This document shows positions 10,141 to 22,461 of a DNA stretch of 64,000 bases, one piece after another. Made by a program: the position numbers and the translations under genes. Source of the stretch: Leptidea sinapis. Its lineage: Eukaryota; Arthropoda; Insecta; Lepidoptera; Pieridae. The notes under the pieces were generated by a model, which saw only the letters and a program-made list of their open reading frames with translations, made no database searches and was not told the DNA's origin. Where the stretch lies: NCBI RefSeq assembly GCF_905404315.1, contig NC_066286.1:5277501-5341500 (forward strand), read 5' to 3'. The stretch's first letter is position 1. Each line of letters opens with the position of its first letter.

Positions 10141-10470
10141 AAATTTATGAACCATGCGGGATTTGAAACGGTGACCTCTCGGGATCCGTCCGAGCGCTCT
10201 ATCCAACTGAGCAAACCGTTCGAGTAACGCATGGATCGTAAACCTTGGTGTCTTGTTCAACTCTCAGGTTGTGGCTCCATCTACAGGATCTACTTTACAT
10301 TTGATAACCTGCTCAACCCCAATAATTACATATTAGGATATTGATTTGAGATGTCGCTCTTTCAAATCTATACAATTTGTTAACAACTTTAATTTTCTTT
10401 AATTAAAAGTATACGATATATAATATATACAAGCGAGGGTTATCATTTTAAAATAACAAATTGTTTCGAT
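10141..10470 (-). mobile_element. SINE-C copy with tRNA-like module, minus strand
   Basis: The minus strand reads: body (TGATAACCCTCGCTTG, then GAGCGACATCTCAAATCAAT, GAGCAGGTTATCAAATGTAA, CTGAGAGTTGAACAA), then a tRNA-like module with TTTGCTCAGTTGGATAGAGC, a 5-bp anticodon stem CTCGG/CCGAG around ACGGATC, and AATCCCGCATGGTTC, then CATAAATTTTG. Compare 58487-58800, where the module folds perfectly. Confidence 0.7.
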
Positions 10471-10739
10471 TTATCTAAATTCAAATTGAAAATAGGATAT
10501 AAGGAAATTATGATAGTATAATAAAGAAGTTGGTCTTCACTTCACCTAAACAAATTCATATTAAATACAAAATTTAAGTGAAATAAGAAAGTTTCATCAT
10601 AACATTGACTATTTCGTTTGACCAGTTCTTGTAATGTAATAATGTCACATGAGAACTGAAAATTTATCTCATAGAATTATTTGAACAGAAATAAAATTTG
10701 AAAATAAAAAATATTACAGATCACGAATCAAAGTCAAAA

Positions 10740-11136
10740 CTATCCTTTATTCGTCCACTGCTGGACAAAGGCCTCCCCTAAAAATTTCCACGACCATCGG
10801 TACTGCGCTGCCCTCATCTAACGTATTCCGGCGATCTTGACCAGATCGTCGGTGAATCTTGTGGGGGGGCCTACCAACACTGCGTCTTCTAGTGCGTGGT
10901 CGCCATTCGAGGACATTACTGCCCCATCGGCCATCTGTCCGTCGAACTATGTGCCCTGCCCACTGCCACTTCAGTTTCGCAATAATTTGGGCTATATCCG
11001 TGACTTTGCTTCTCCAATGGATCTCCTTATTTCTGATTCGATCTAGCAGGGAAACTCCGAGCATAGCCCTCTCCATTGAATTTTGAGGGATCATGATTTG
11101 AGTCATCACTGGCAACACACACTGGTTGAAAACCAC
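10740..11136 (-). pseudogene. RTE-type LINE, C-terminal end
   Basis: A 129-codon frame on the minus strand carries the RTE C-terminal signature: F-N-Q-C-V-L-P-V-M-T, M-E-R-A-M-L-G-V-S-L-x-D-R-I-R-N, K-V-T-D-I-A, L-K-W-Q-W-A-G-H-I-x-R-R-T-D-x-R-W and L-E-W-R-P, then R-R-S-V-G-R-P-P. A short in-frame loss follows PVMT, and the reading becomes irregular after GRPPHK. The 3' end reads into GTCCAGCAGTGGACGAATAA (minus strand). The reverse transcriptase core is absent. Confidence 0.85.
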
Positions 11137-11924
11137 TAGTAAATAATTATAATCTTACGTTCCGGACGTTTTTTCCCGGTTAGGATACCCCTCCGCATCG
11201 TCCATAAGGAACTTCGTTCCAAAAAATACACTATTATTAAAACCGATCAAAGTAATAACGAACTACAAGAATTTAATATATTACTTGCTGCCACGGAACC
11301 CTTAAAGGACTTTATTTCTTTGGTTCTATCTAGTTTGATTGAGTACACATTGAGTTCAGCTAATTAACAAAAAAAATCGACTATTAATTCACAATTCAGC
11401 GTTTTTGTATGATCATGTGGGTTTGTGCCAGACCTTCAGAATATTATTGTGTGTTTGCCACCAGCTATGTACTTTATTCATATTTAGATTGATTGATTGA
11501 TTCAGATTTAGTTATGCAAAACAGTTTCTAACGGTATCTCTCTACACTTTAGCACCCGCGTAATACAAGATGCAGTGTGTAGCGTGTCACGTGATACCGT
11601 GAGAGCTCGGTGCCCCGTCACGCGTCGCGCCACACGCGGTCGTTACTCCGAAGAGCGTGACGATTAACACCTCAATGCCAATAAACCGAAAACTTTTATT
11701 TAACATTAAACATAAGCATGATAGTCAATAAGCAGACAATTATAAATCATGATTGAAATTTAAAAAAAAAATAATGATTGTCATGATGTTGTTTAGTGAG
11801 AATTTGCAAAAGATCTATCATAGAATGAAATAAGGAGAATATTTTCATATTAAATTGAAAATACTTATGAAAAAATATTAAATAAAGAAAACTTGAAAAT
11901 CTTAGACAATTTATACGTTGAGAT
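11137..11924. other. No gene seen; GC-rich patch at 11560-11680
   Basis: Mostly AT-rich unique sequence. The patch at 11560-11680 is unusually GC- and CpG-rich for this window and contains the E-box GTCACGTGAT. No open frame of useful length or splice-flanked exon is apparent. Confidence 0.5.
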
Positions 11925-12105
11925 AGAGCCTCTTATTGCTAGACAACCGAAAAAAACAGGCGAGGTTTGATTGGCGATGTCATGACTTTAGTGCGCGTGA
12001 CAAGCTACGTCTTACACTCGCGATTTGTTAGTGTGCATTGCTAAAAATAGAAGTTAATAGTCAACCTTTCACAGCTGTCACAGTCAATGTGGACGTATAA
12101 ATGAT
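11925..12105 (+). repeat. Dispersed repeat R2
   Basis: The reverse complement of 48157-48372 shares GCTAGACAACCG/GTTAGACAACCG, AAACAGGC-AGGTTT, ACAAGCTACG, the ACTC-CGATTTG segment and CACAGCTGTCACAGTC in the same order. Two diverged copies of an unclassified repeat; ends are not defined. Confidence 0.65.
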
Positions 12106-12439
12106 CTAAATTTAATTATTTATCGTTAAAATGTTCTTGTTGCATATGTCAGTTAGGTACTGTTCTTCGTAAATACCAGTTAATATTAAATAGTTACTTC
12201 TCTGTGGGTATGTGAAAAACACACTTGATTTCGTCGAAAATTTTCACTTGAAGATCGAGGATATTGACTGCAGTTTGGTCCGTACATACATCCTCGATGC
12301 AATGTCACTATGTCGCCAATGTTGACGAGCATTTAAGATTTATAATAATATTCACCACTTGCTTATTTCGGCCTTCTTTTGCTGTTACTGTTTTACCTTG
12401 TTAGTCTTCATATACCTAATTAACATTAACCTTATCACG

Positions 12440-13316
12440 CATTTTTGGTGTTGCTTCAATAGTTGTACATTATCCTTTATACCTTTGGTAATATACTCTT
12501 AAGTTACTCGTTCTCCATAATAATTCTTAAACTTTGGCTGATATAATTTTCCGTCTCTTATACTTATTGTTTCATAAACATTTTTTACATTAAATTTATG
12601 TTCATCACTAAAATAATATTCTATTCCTATTACATACCTAAATTTCTTATTTATCGATAAAATATTGCACATTTTAAACAACTTATCATAATTTGTACTA
12701 CAACTTTTTGCCTCTTTTGTTTACTAAATATTTAAGAAACCTTATTTGTAAATGTTAAAGGTTTTTGTAGGTACGTTTTAAATGTTCGTCCAAATACACT
12801 TATAATTGAGTCGGCAAGTGAATAATAAACCCTACTCAAACTTTTCTTCTTTAATATTTTATTTAAATGATAAAACTTTTCAAAAATTTATTTTAACTTA
12901 CTTGCTATATCATTTACGTGAATTTTGCAGTTATCATTTTTGTTTATAGTTAGGACCAAATATTTTTTTTACATATTCCAAATTTTAACAACTACAATTA
13001 GATTTATTCATATGTTAACAGTGATACGTGTGTCGTCTTATAGCATATCTTCAATACTAACAGACTTACCTTTATTGTTGAATATTTTCGTTGAAACATT
13101 TCGTTTTCGTGAAGATTAAGATGATTCCGATGTCCATTTAGAAATAGCTTCGAAGTCTTTTTGTATACATCTTCTGAGACGTAAAGCAAGCACATGTCAT
13201 CTGCATGCATATACACTCGACATTTGTTTACAACGTTTGATACACTATTTAAATTAATTGCATATCCTATGGGACCGTTAGACGTTTGACTTCTGCACGT
13301 GTAAACTGTCAATGCG
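12440..13316 (-). pseudogene. LINE-G reverse transcriptase and C-terminus, heavily decayed
   Basis: On the minus strand a 113-codon frame (13345-13004) includes G-P-I-G-Y-A-I-N-L-N-S-V-S-N-V-V and M-H-A-D-D-M-C-L-L-Y, a motif C core (A-D-D kept, Tyr replaced by His). Further along, 12681-12499 encodes I-N-K-K-F-R-Y-V-I-G-I-E-Y-Y-F, resembling a LINE C-terminal region. The RT is interrupted at 13317-13324 by a hAT-like element, and the upstream part of the gene resumes at about 14736. Confidence 0.6.
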
Positions 13317-13324
13317 TAGTAGGT

Positions 13325-14727
13325 TAGGGATGAGCGTTGAATCAACGAACTAGTTGAATCAACCTTTGAGCTGCTGTCAACGCATCAACGTTAACTGTTA
13401 ATGAATTCGTCAACGACGTTTCTGAATTCAACGCGTAGTCTCGTTGAATGAACGAGAACACAATCGCAACAAACTGTGCAAATTAAAAGCTTGCGTTGAA
13501 AATAACGTCATAGATTGCGAGCGACGTTCATGACATTTTGAACTTTAATTACCGTATAAAAAGTTGAATTTCGAAATATTTATTTTAAAAATCTATGGTA
13601 TTTATGACGCTATTGTTGCAATAGCGCGCTAGATTCGCGCTGTCCGAGAGAAAGCGGTTAACATAAGAGTTATGACTAGTGGGCTAGCGACCCCCGCGTG
13701 ACGTTGAGGGCACACTTGCGACGCGAAGCACTTGAAACTTGATACCGCACGAACTTGACAAATTTAATATGTTATTGCTAGTTTTGAGAAATATACTCAA
13801 TGGAACATTATCGGGTCTCTTTTATAACGTTGAAAGACGACCGAGTTTGTTTATTGTTAAATAAATATGAGAACTTCCTTGAACTAATTTAATGGCCAAC
13901 GCTATTGTTTCAGTGTATGAGGAAATATTCCGACACTTTTTATTTTAAATAACTAAAAACTCATAGATATTGAAAAGTTATAAATGTTATAGTTAATTCA
14001 ATCAAAAGCTAGATTAAATCACATACAACAAACGGCGAGAAAATAAAATAAATAAATAATTTCACCGTCAGGGCGCAGACAAATGAGATATTTACAATAC
14101 AGTCTGCATTAAATGTGACATTTAATGTTTTTATTTTTTAAATATTTGTATATACAGATAAATCTAGACTAAGTTTCAAAAATACTGAGGGCGTAATATA
14201 TTTGATAATCCGCATTATGTTCGAGGGACATGCCTGAGTTTTGTTTGTTTACGTTTACGAAGTTGAAGTTGACAATAGTAGTACGTTAATTCGTTGACGA
14301 ATAAAATAGTTGATCAACTAGTTGAAAACGTAAGTCTACATTAACGTTTCGTTGACGGAAAAACTGTTAACTGCAAACTGTTGACGTCGATCGGCCCAGG
14401 TCGGTATGATTTTGATGCGATGGTGTTTTAAAACTACCCACTAATATTATAATTTTTATTAAATATTTGTATTAGAAATTTGAAATTTATATAAGCTATA
14501 CTTACCTTATTAACCTATTTTAATTACTTTATATTTACTGTACGCTTTAAGATGCAATTTTGATACCCACTTTATATAAAATAGCCTGTAAGTTCCATTT
14601 AAGTGGAAATTCCTTTATGGAACAATAAATGTCTTAAACCACAAACCACACCACAATTAACTAGTTGACAAACGTATTTCAACATTAACGTTTCGTTGAC
14701 AAAAAAACTGTCAACGACTCATCGCTA
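13325..14727. mobile_element. hAT-like non-autonomous transposon with 8-bp target duplication
   Basis: Flanked by TAGTAGGT at 13317-13324 and again at 14728-14735, a perfect 8-bp target duplication. The ends are inverted: left TAGGGATGAGCGTTGA, right (reverse complement) TAGCGATGAGTCGTTGA. Sub-terminal GTTGA/TCAAC motifs are dense at both ends, as hAT transposases prefer. An 8-bp duplication plus a TAG-starting inverted end fits the hAT superfamily. No transposase frame is seen in 1.4 kb, so it must have depended on an enzyme in trans. The right sub-terminal segment occurs twice (about 14285-14395 and 14655-14727), separated by a stretch that ends like a polyadenylated insertion. Confidence 0.85.
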
Positions 14728-14958
14728 TAGTAGGTATGATAAAGGAATACTCTCACCTTAACTTGATAGTTAATACTATTAATTCACTGATAATCCAGAA
14801 TTAGATAACCTATCTGTACCAGACTCACTTAAAATGCTATGAAAATTGTTTGCACGTTTTAATTTTACAACGTGAATGTACAACGATGCTTAGTGAAAGA
14901 ACGTTAAAATGATCCTTCTAATTAATTACCATATTCCTATTAATAATAATAAAAATTT

Positions 14959-15436
14959 ATTAGGTGACCCAGCAAATGTTTTATTACCAAGTACTGATAA
15001 TAATTAAAAAAAATAATCAAAACAAAACCATTTTTGGGACTATAAAAAATAGATGACGATCGATTCTTAGACCTACCCAATATATCGAATATAAAATTTT
15101 GTATTCGATTGCCATCTTGCAACCCTATTGCGGATCTGTGGATGGAACAGAATAATATTAAATTTGCGATACAAAAACAGGTGTTGAATGTAAACTGGTT
15201 AAAATTGAAGTTGTGTAGTTTTTAATGCTGAATCATAATAAAATAAAAAAATAAAAAATTTACAAAAAATAAAAAAAAATATTTAAGGGATGGGTCATCA
15301 TTTATGTTATGAGTCGAGTTATGGGCCGATTCTCAGACCTACCTGATATGCACGCAAAATGTCATACAAATCAATTTGGCCGATTCGGAGGAGTTTGGTT
15401 ACAAACACCGGATCACAAGAATTTTATATTATTGGA
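14959..15436 (-). mobile_element. Helitron, near full length, minus strand
   Basis: Plus-strand left edge ATTAGGTGACCCAGCAAATG is the degraded ACTAG form of the 3' end; the right edge GAATTTTATATTATTGGA is the reversed 5' end. Inside are two spaced copies of the GATTCTCAGACCTACC motif (15060-15080 and about 15330-15350). No Rep/Hel coding. Same family as 5207-5379 and 27107-27438. Confidence 0.75.
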
Positions 15437-15754
15437 CATAAAGATGGATCCTAAAATAATAATAAACAAATCAACTTGTCAATGAAGCATTTTTCATGAA
15501 CAGCTGCGCAGCATCCATCACACACGAACACATCACACAGGAACAAAATATGTTTAATGCTAACAAACGTTACCAGCTGTGGTTTGGAGAATCCACCCTT
15601 TGTTTATCAATGTGTCTCCGCAGTACTGCACGCTTCGATGAAATGCAATCAAGTGTTTAACTTCATCGAAAACTCGTTAATACCATATTTTATTTACTAG
15701 TAGTTCCCACAAGCTGGAATTACGAGCGGCAAAGTTGGAATATCGCATTTATAC

Positions 15755-16085
15755 AGCCGTTTCATCTAATTCCAGACGGAGACTTCCACCTTCGCACGAC
15801 ACGTCAAAAATTAGGATATCATCCCCACTGGATGTGTAGCATTCCTCCACAGTGCGGTTTTTCAAGGATCTTTCTTCCAAGCACAACAAAGATGTGGAAT
15901 GTGCTTCCTTGTGCAGTGTTTCCGGGATGAAATGAAATGGGCACCTCAAAAAAAGCGCGTACAGCTTCCTTAAAAGCTGTCACAGTCCTATGATTACATT
16001 GGTGTTGCAAGAGATCGGCGGTGATCACTTAATTCCAGGTGATCCGTATCCTCGTTTGTCCTCCTTTTCCATAAAAAAAAAATAA
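15755..16085 (+). pseudogene. LINE-A 3' end, C-terminus fragment
   Basis: Matches the last ~330 bases of LINE-A at 25886-26845: frames encode F-H-L-R-T-T, then S-S-T-V-R-F-x-R-x-F-L-P-x-T-T-K-M-W-N, followed by CTTCCTTAAAAGCTGTCAC, GTGTTGCAAGAGATCGGCGG and TTGTCCTCCTTTTCCATAAA with a short poly(A). A 5'-truncated insertion with several frameshifts. Confidence 0.8.
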
Positions 16086-16384
16086 AATCTAACTTAACAG
16101 TTATCATTGTCGTTCTCTTTGTCAATACCGTCGAACAGTACAACAATCGTTGCTGAGAAACTGCAAATAATTGAAATCTAAGTTTACTTGTAGCTCATTA
16201 TTTTCCCTAGTAGTGGAGGCTTTCAGTACGAAACGAAAACGCTTATGCAAGTACTATTGCTTGGCGATAGGAGCCAGAGAATGTTCAATTTTACTGTCTG
16301 AGCAATGGTAACTCCAATAAGCATTGTTTATCCTACTTTAATGTCGCCAAAAAAGGCACAGTTACTTTTGTGTCATAGACAACT

Positions 16385-16531
16385 TAGGAGTACAAGATGC
16401 TGGTATATTCTGTCATTTTCACATTTTCCGCGTTGGCTGTATGGGTGTATCATTTGCCATTCCAAATAAAATCACCAACCAGAGATGAGCATGTATACAA
16501 AACATTTCCCGCCCATTTAGACGACACGTAT
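16385..16531. repeat. Repeat R3, left part (continues 16800-16915)
   Basis: Similar to 441-570, sharing CGCGTTGGCTGTATGG and the TTGCCATTCC string. It is interrupted by SINE-B and resumes at 16800-16915 with GTCGTAGAAAAAG and CGTTCGTGGCGTCATTCATT, matching 641-720. Confidence 0.6.
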
Positions 16532-16790
16532 AGGTTAGTGACCCTGCCTACTGAGCTAGAGGTATCGGGTTCGAATCCCGGTACGTGCAAACATTTATAT
16601 GATGAATATGGATGTTTGTTTCCGAGTCATGGATGGTTATAATATAATGTATTTATGTATGTATAAACAAGTATATTGTATTAAATATATCATTGTCTTG
16701 AACCCAGGCTATGCCTAGTTTGGGGCAAGATAAGTTGTGTAAAAGTTTGTCAATATTATATTATTATTATATTTAAGCGGAATCTCAAAA
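16532..16790 (+). mobile_element. SINE-B, plus strand, inserted in repeat R3
   Basis: The tRNA-like head contains CTACTGAGCTAGAGGTAT and the B box GGGTTCGAATCCC. The body reads ATGATGAATATGGATGTTTG, then ATGTATTTATGTATGTATAA, GTATATTGTATTAAATATAT and GGGGCAAGATAAG, in the same order as the minus copy at 5820-6094. It ends in a TATTATTATTATA-type tail. Confidence 0.8.
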
Positions 16791-16915
16791 ATATGTGGAT
16801 ATTCTTGTGTAACTTTTTTTTCACTTAAAATTACCTAGTCGTAGAAAAAGGTATGTAAGCGACGTTGTATAACAAAGCAAAAATCGTTCGTGGCGTCATT
16901 CATTGTTGTCAACCC

Positions 16916-19400
16916 ACACACATATGGTTTTTGACCCTTCTTATACAACTGTTGCTAAAATACTAATAATTATAATTTTAGCTCTCGGTTTTGACCTACA
17001 ATCGTTTTCAACTTCAGATCAATCCCAATAAGATATTATTTCATCAGAGGCTATTTGAATAATATAATATCTCTCTCAATCAAATAAACACTAGTGAGAA
17101 GTAAATACATGCACAATCGTACCATTACGATATTTTTAGAATAGAATAAAACTTTTGATAACACAACATCATCACCACACAATTATTAAATAACAAACCA
17201 GAATGAGTAATTAATTCTTATAACTAACTAATGAAACGAATTAAATAATACCATTTATTACTAAAAACGAAAAAGTAGGTACTGTGCGGCAGCGAATGTC
17301 ACCAAATGGAGCTAACTCAGTAATAAGCTGCAATGGCGTGGCGCCAATGTAGCACTGATTTTCAGTAGCCCCAACATTATTGAGTCCTGGAGTAGCAGTG
17401 ACTATTATTTTTTAAATTATAGTTATGAATATAATTGAACAGAAATCAATCAGAAATAAAATCAGTAAATAAAGGCAGTACTTATAGATATATTTGTTTT
17501 TTAATTTAACTCTAAAAAATGATAAAAATAAATAAAAGAAATTGAACGTAAGAATAAATTTTTGTGTGTATGGTTGAAAAATGTAAAAATATGTGGCTTT
17601 CTTAATGGAAAGTCGTTCGTGGCCACTAGAATACAGAATTTAATAAAATACTTTTGTTCATAATTTTAGTAGCAGCATATTATATTCTGTTGCTATGTGC
17701 ATGCATGCGACTGAGAGCACGTTTCCGACATTCCAATTTCATTAGGCACCCTCTGTACCGTGTACTCGTTTATTATTATATTATGTAGCTGGCTTTAACC
17801 ACGCGACTTCTTTGAATTTCATGGGATTTTCAAATTTTAACATAAGTATGCATGTTCCTAAAACAAATCCTATGTCGAGTTTGTCTAATATGGATATCCT
17901 TTTACAAATACAAGTTATGAGTTCTTTTGTAAAAAGCTCAACATAGAACAGCTAACTCTTTGAGCTCGAAGAGCTGTAATAATACAAATTACATTATTTT
18001 TGAGCTCGAACAGCTCAAAATCGTCATAAGTACAATTTGAAGCGTCTAGGTATGGAATTAGCGGGAAGTTGCAGGGATGGCCTTTTATAGTCAACAACCT
18101 AACTTAGCCTAGATATCTTATAAATACTCATTATTTAGTGATTCTTTGTTTTGCAAACGTAATAATACGATAGCGACGATGTGACGTCATCGACGTCAGG
18201 TTCAAAAATATTTACGTCTCATAGGTATTATAATTATCTTTAAATTTTGATTTTATAAATATTAATGATAGCATTGTGACATCTGACATGTTTCGGTATA
18301 ACAGAAGTGTTTAGACAATTTTGTAACATATTTTGCATGTCAATTGACGAAACATATTGGATTATCAATAATATTATTATGTTAACATCTTAAGTACAAT
18401 GTTTTCTGCAAATAAAAATTCATTTCATTTCAAATAATGAAACCGGGATATACACGTGGTGCGAGTGAGGTTTTTGCATTTTGACGTTGTGTCTAGTAGT
18501 AGTTAGTTTAAGATAGCAAGCGATCTTTACTCATCCGTTTAATGGATTCAAAGTATGCATATTGATTTTAAAGTGGATTAAGGCTGTGATAATAAGGTAA
18601 ATATTCCCAACTCGAGGGCCTAGCAGTAATATTGTAATGTAATATAAAATCATTCTTTGTATACAAAAAAATATCATTAATAACAACAAAAAGATGGACC
18701 TTAATAATTTCAAATATTGTACTTGTTTAATTGTCATCCTTAATATTTCAATCGTTAATTCGTACCCAATATCTCAGAGTCAATGTAATGCTTACATTGA
18801 TGCTCAGGCAGCCGCAAGCAGAGCTACAAATAAACAACAGCATAAACATTGAACGAGAAATAAACATCGCTAGTGTAGTCTTTTATTTTAAAATAGACAG
18901 GTATTTGTGTTTTTGTTCATTGAAATAATATCACCGCTATAAATAATTAACATATCTTATCTAATGATACTAACTGGCTACACAGAGCGTCAAAAAAATA
19001 GTTTCCATGAATTACTTTAGTATCAAATAAAAGTATCAAAATAGATTTTGTACTATTTAGCAACTAATCAAGTATTTGTATAATGAATATATTCAGTCAA
19101 AAAAGTATCGGGAATTTTTGTTTTTGTTTTTCTTGTTGTTAGATTGGCCCATAGTTTAAGCTGCATGTGTCATTAAGATTAAATATAGTGTTGGTTTTAG
19201 TAAGACCATATCTAGTGTGTATTGCGAATGTAATAATTGTCAAAAATATTGAACAAAGAGTTTGTCTTAAATTTTGCATCGTCGATGAAATTTTGTATTG
19301 GGGGACACTGGTTACAGGAGGCTTAATCGACTATATCAAAAAAACGTGCCTATGAGTGGTACAAAGCATTTTAAAGCGGACGTGATATGTTGGTAAAATT
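16916..19400. other. AT-rich stretch without recognisable genes
   Basis: No open frame with family resemblance. A full CRE-type octamer TGACGTCA is at 18182-18189 with a second GACGTCAG at 18192. Two GAGCTCGAA hairpin-prone strings lie near 17960 and 18000. None is tied to a gene. Confidence 0.5.
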
Positions 19401-19429
19401 TGTCTCGCTCTGGTAGGGCATCAACGTCG

Positions 19430-20385
19430 TCAACTTAAGCTAACATCGCTTTGACTTCTTACCAACGTGTTGTATAATGCTGTAAAAGCGCTCATGTTAG
19501 TGAAACCACTAACGGTCTTACAGCAATGTATGATAATTTGATCCTGAGACGAAAGGTCAGTGCTTAACCTTACTCTTAACTCTCTGACTTCTGAGACTCT
19601 TGACATTGGTATCCCCTCCATATTATAATTATAACGAATAGGGTCCGTAATTTAGAAAGTGATGAATGTACAGCTATTAAACTGTAATAGGTTGTCCTGG
19701 CTCCATGTGATCAGTCTGTCTATATCCTGTCCAGCTTTACACAGTCATTTTCTTTTTTTTTACATTTTTCAGAGGTCGTCTGTAGATAACAAGCATTCAC
19801 CATCCTGGACCTGCGGTAGATCGTTTATCATCAAAATAAACTGCAAGGGTCCTAGGTTGCTACCCTGACTCACACCTGAACTTGTGAAATACGGTTCGGA
19901 CTTGCAGCCTTTATATGTCACATATCTCTCATACTACTTACAAAAAAGTTTAGTAAATGTGGAGTTAACTCGACTAATGCTAACTTTTTCAACAATACAT
20001 CGTTATCGACTAAATCAAAGGCTTTTTGAAAATCAAAGTATGCTACATCAGCCTGTCCCACACCGTCCACTGCTGGAACTATATGAGACATATTGCCGAG
20101 GTTGCTAAATCCATTCTGAGACTCTGATAGTTGCGTGCTAACCTGAGTATAAATACTACTATGAATGGCCAATTCTAATACTTTCGCTTGATTTAGTTGA
20201 CAACACTGCAACTGGCCTGTACCACTTCACCTGTGTTCCACCTCCATCTTTCGGCACTGGGACGACTCGGGTCACTTTCCACTTCTCGGGAAATACAACT
20301 GCCTTCCTGACCGGCAGTCCTTAATATAATGTTACGGTTAGTCTCAAAAGACCTAAATTTTTTCCAAAAACTCAATCGCAAAAGA
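19430..20385 (-). pseudogene. LINE-H reverse transcriptase fragment
   Basis: Minus-strand order: W-K-V-T-R-V-x-P-type segment (20381-20193, shifted frames), then A-K-V-L-E-L-A-I-H-S-S-I-Y-T-Q and L-S-E-S-Q-N-G-F-S, then D-V-A-Y-F-D-F-Q-K-A-F-D (motif A), a motif B remnant S-G-V-S-Q-G-S-N-L-G-P-L near 19870, and motif C changed to L-S-T-D-D-L near 19790. The thumb follows (S-E-V-R-E-L-R-V-R-L-S-T at 19621-19430). Stops and frameshifts are throughout. Jockey/CR1-like in motif pattern; the clade is not secure. Confidence 0.75.
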
Positions 20386-20599
20386 GTCTATGAGCTAAAA
20401 GCTAGAACAAGTCAAATCTGATCCAACAGTCATGAAACACATTGTACCTGGCGACGGGGCATACGAGTTCGATATGCAAATTACTAAACAAGCTACGGAG
20501 TAGCGCTCTCCAACAACCTCCTCTGTTACACGGAAAGCGTATAATGACGGGTCACGCATGACTAAATATGCTTATTTACCACCTTTTCACAGTCGGCAC

Positions 20600-20800
20600 A
20601 ACGACAGTCCTAAATAAAGAGGATGACAGGTTGAGAGTGAAACAGTCACTCATGTAGTCCTGGGATGTACAGGAGTGGCCTATGATTAAAAAAATTGTAA
20701 ATATAAGAACTTTCTGAGTATCCTGATTACTTCCCCGGAATGTTCTGAACTTCTGGAAAAAGCTGGGCTGCTTGGAGATACTAACCATCACTACACGCAA
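20600..20800 (+). pseudogene. LINE-E C-terminal tail
   Basis: The plus strand encodes E-T-V-T-H-V-V-L-G-C-T-G-V-A, then after a frameshift V-L-N-F-W-K-K-L-G-C-L-E. This pair is a common C-terminal end of Jockey/I-group LINE polyproteins, downstream of the reverse transcriptase and any RNase H. Only the end is present. Confidence 0.6.
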
Positions 20801-20849
20801 AATAAACACAAGTAAAAAAATCTTAACTCCCAAGGTTTAATCTTCTCCA

Positions 20850-21115
20850 ACATTATTGGAGAAGTTCCATCCCGCTGGCTTGGCCACGTAGAACCCATGG
20901 GAGAGGATCGTGAAGTGTTGAGAACATTCTTGGGACAAGTAGAGGGCAGACGCCGCCTAACGTCATCGCCCTAATTACAGGTGGAATCACCGGGTGAACG
21001 CTGACCTGTGCAAGATGAAAATGCACGCAAGCAGCAGGACTCTCGAGTCGGAGACCAAGTCCCACTTGGGTCGCTGCGCTGCAGGACGCAGGAGGAAGTA
21101 AGTAAAAGTTTTAAT
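20850..21115 (+). pseudogene. LINE C-terminal fragment, RTE/R2-like
   Basis: The frame R-W-L-G-H-V-E-P-M-G-E-D-R-E, then G-Q-V-E-G-R-R-R, then E-T-K-S-H-L-G-R, follows the order of the usual C-terminal block (R-W-L-G-H-x-x-R-M, G-R-R, K-S-H-x-G) found after the reverse transcriptase in several LINE groups. No upstream domain is present. Confidence 0.5.
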
Positions 21116-21240
21116 TGCGGAGATAAGAGACCCCATATCGTACCATAACTTTCGATAGCCAATCAAATAAATTTTGACGTTGAGTAAAGAATGTGAATGA
21201 TTGCGCCTCTTGGAGGGGGAAGCGCCCACAGTTTTTCTCT

Positions 21241-22450
21241 ACATCCCACAAGTTTCTCTTACAAATTACATTATATTACGACTCGGCAGTGCTCGTATAA
21301 TTGAATAGAGTTATTGAGGTAGTCAATTCAGATCAGATAAAGGTGATCACTGTAATTCATTCTTAATCGTTTCCACAATCCCGTTATAATATAGCTCTGA
21401 CCGTTTTTGCAATGGGCCCGTTCTGGACAAACGATAAACGACCTAAATAACATGAACTCATAAGTCAGCTTCAACAAGACAAATGGCGGCCAAGTTTGAG
21501 TTACGGTGTATGTTCTACAACAACTATTATTTTATTGCGGAAGTTAAACAAACAGTTATGTTTTATAATTAAAAAGTATATTAACTTTAGGGTTGTCAAT
21601 TATTATAAAATTAAAAAAATATAAGTATTATGGATGTTTTGGACATATAATAATATCATAGAATAATATATTATTTCCTGCTATCTACCCCAAATCTATT
21701 TCTTAATATACTATTGGATTAGTTTTATTATATGGGTTTCATATTATGGGTGTCCCAATATAGGTGGGACTATGAGCTGATCTGAAATAAGCAAAGAATG
21801 TTTGGTATAAGTTCGATGGTTTTTCTTTGAGGTTATTTGAAATCGTAGCAAATCTAAATAATTTTCGGCATACTAAATAAAACACGATCTTTGAATCATT
21901 TTAAGGTAATAGCAACAACACAAAGAACGCGGGGTATCGCTTTTCCCAAATTTCAAATAAGCTATTGCTATTGCTCAAAAACCGTCGAAGTTTTTCTTAA
22001 CTTTTTATGCTTCTCTGAAAGTGCATAGACCAAAATCATCAAAGAACTCCCAGTATACTAAATTGAATACTTGATATATCTAATCGCATTTGGCAGCCCT
22101 TAATGTAGTTAACATCATTTGATAAAACAAACGATCACAATATGAACACGACGTGATCAAATTCCAGTGTGAACACCGCATTCTTCAACTGAGCATTCCA
22201 TACGAACCTCTCGTAGATTTATCTCTCTCAAAAAACCGCAATATAAAACGAAATGTTTACCACTATTTCCCTCAATGCGTAGCTGATGCCACTTCTTTTG
22301 TTTGTTTCGTTAATTACTTGTGGAATTCCCTTTATTATTATCTAAACATCATAATGGGGACAAGTAGCTTACATCAATAACAGTATATCCAAAGGAAAAT
22401 AACCACATAAGGAAGGAATTCCGTCTTAATTTGTTTCACACTAAAGCTGT
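21241..22450. other. AT-rich stretch, nothing recognised
   Basis: Open frames are short and without family signals on either strand. Confidence 0.5.
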
Positions 22451-22461
22451 ATTTATAGAGC

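Noticed and set aside
18182..18199. Paired CRE-like sites as an enhancer
   Set aside because: Two short motifs without a nearby gene or conservation evidence are not enough to call.
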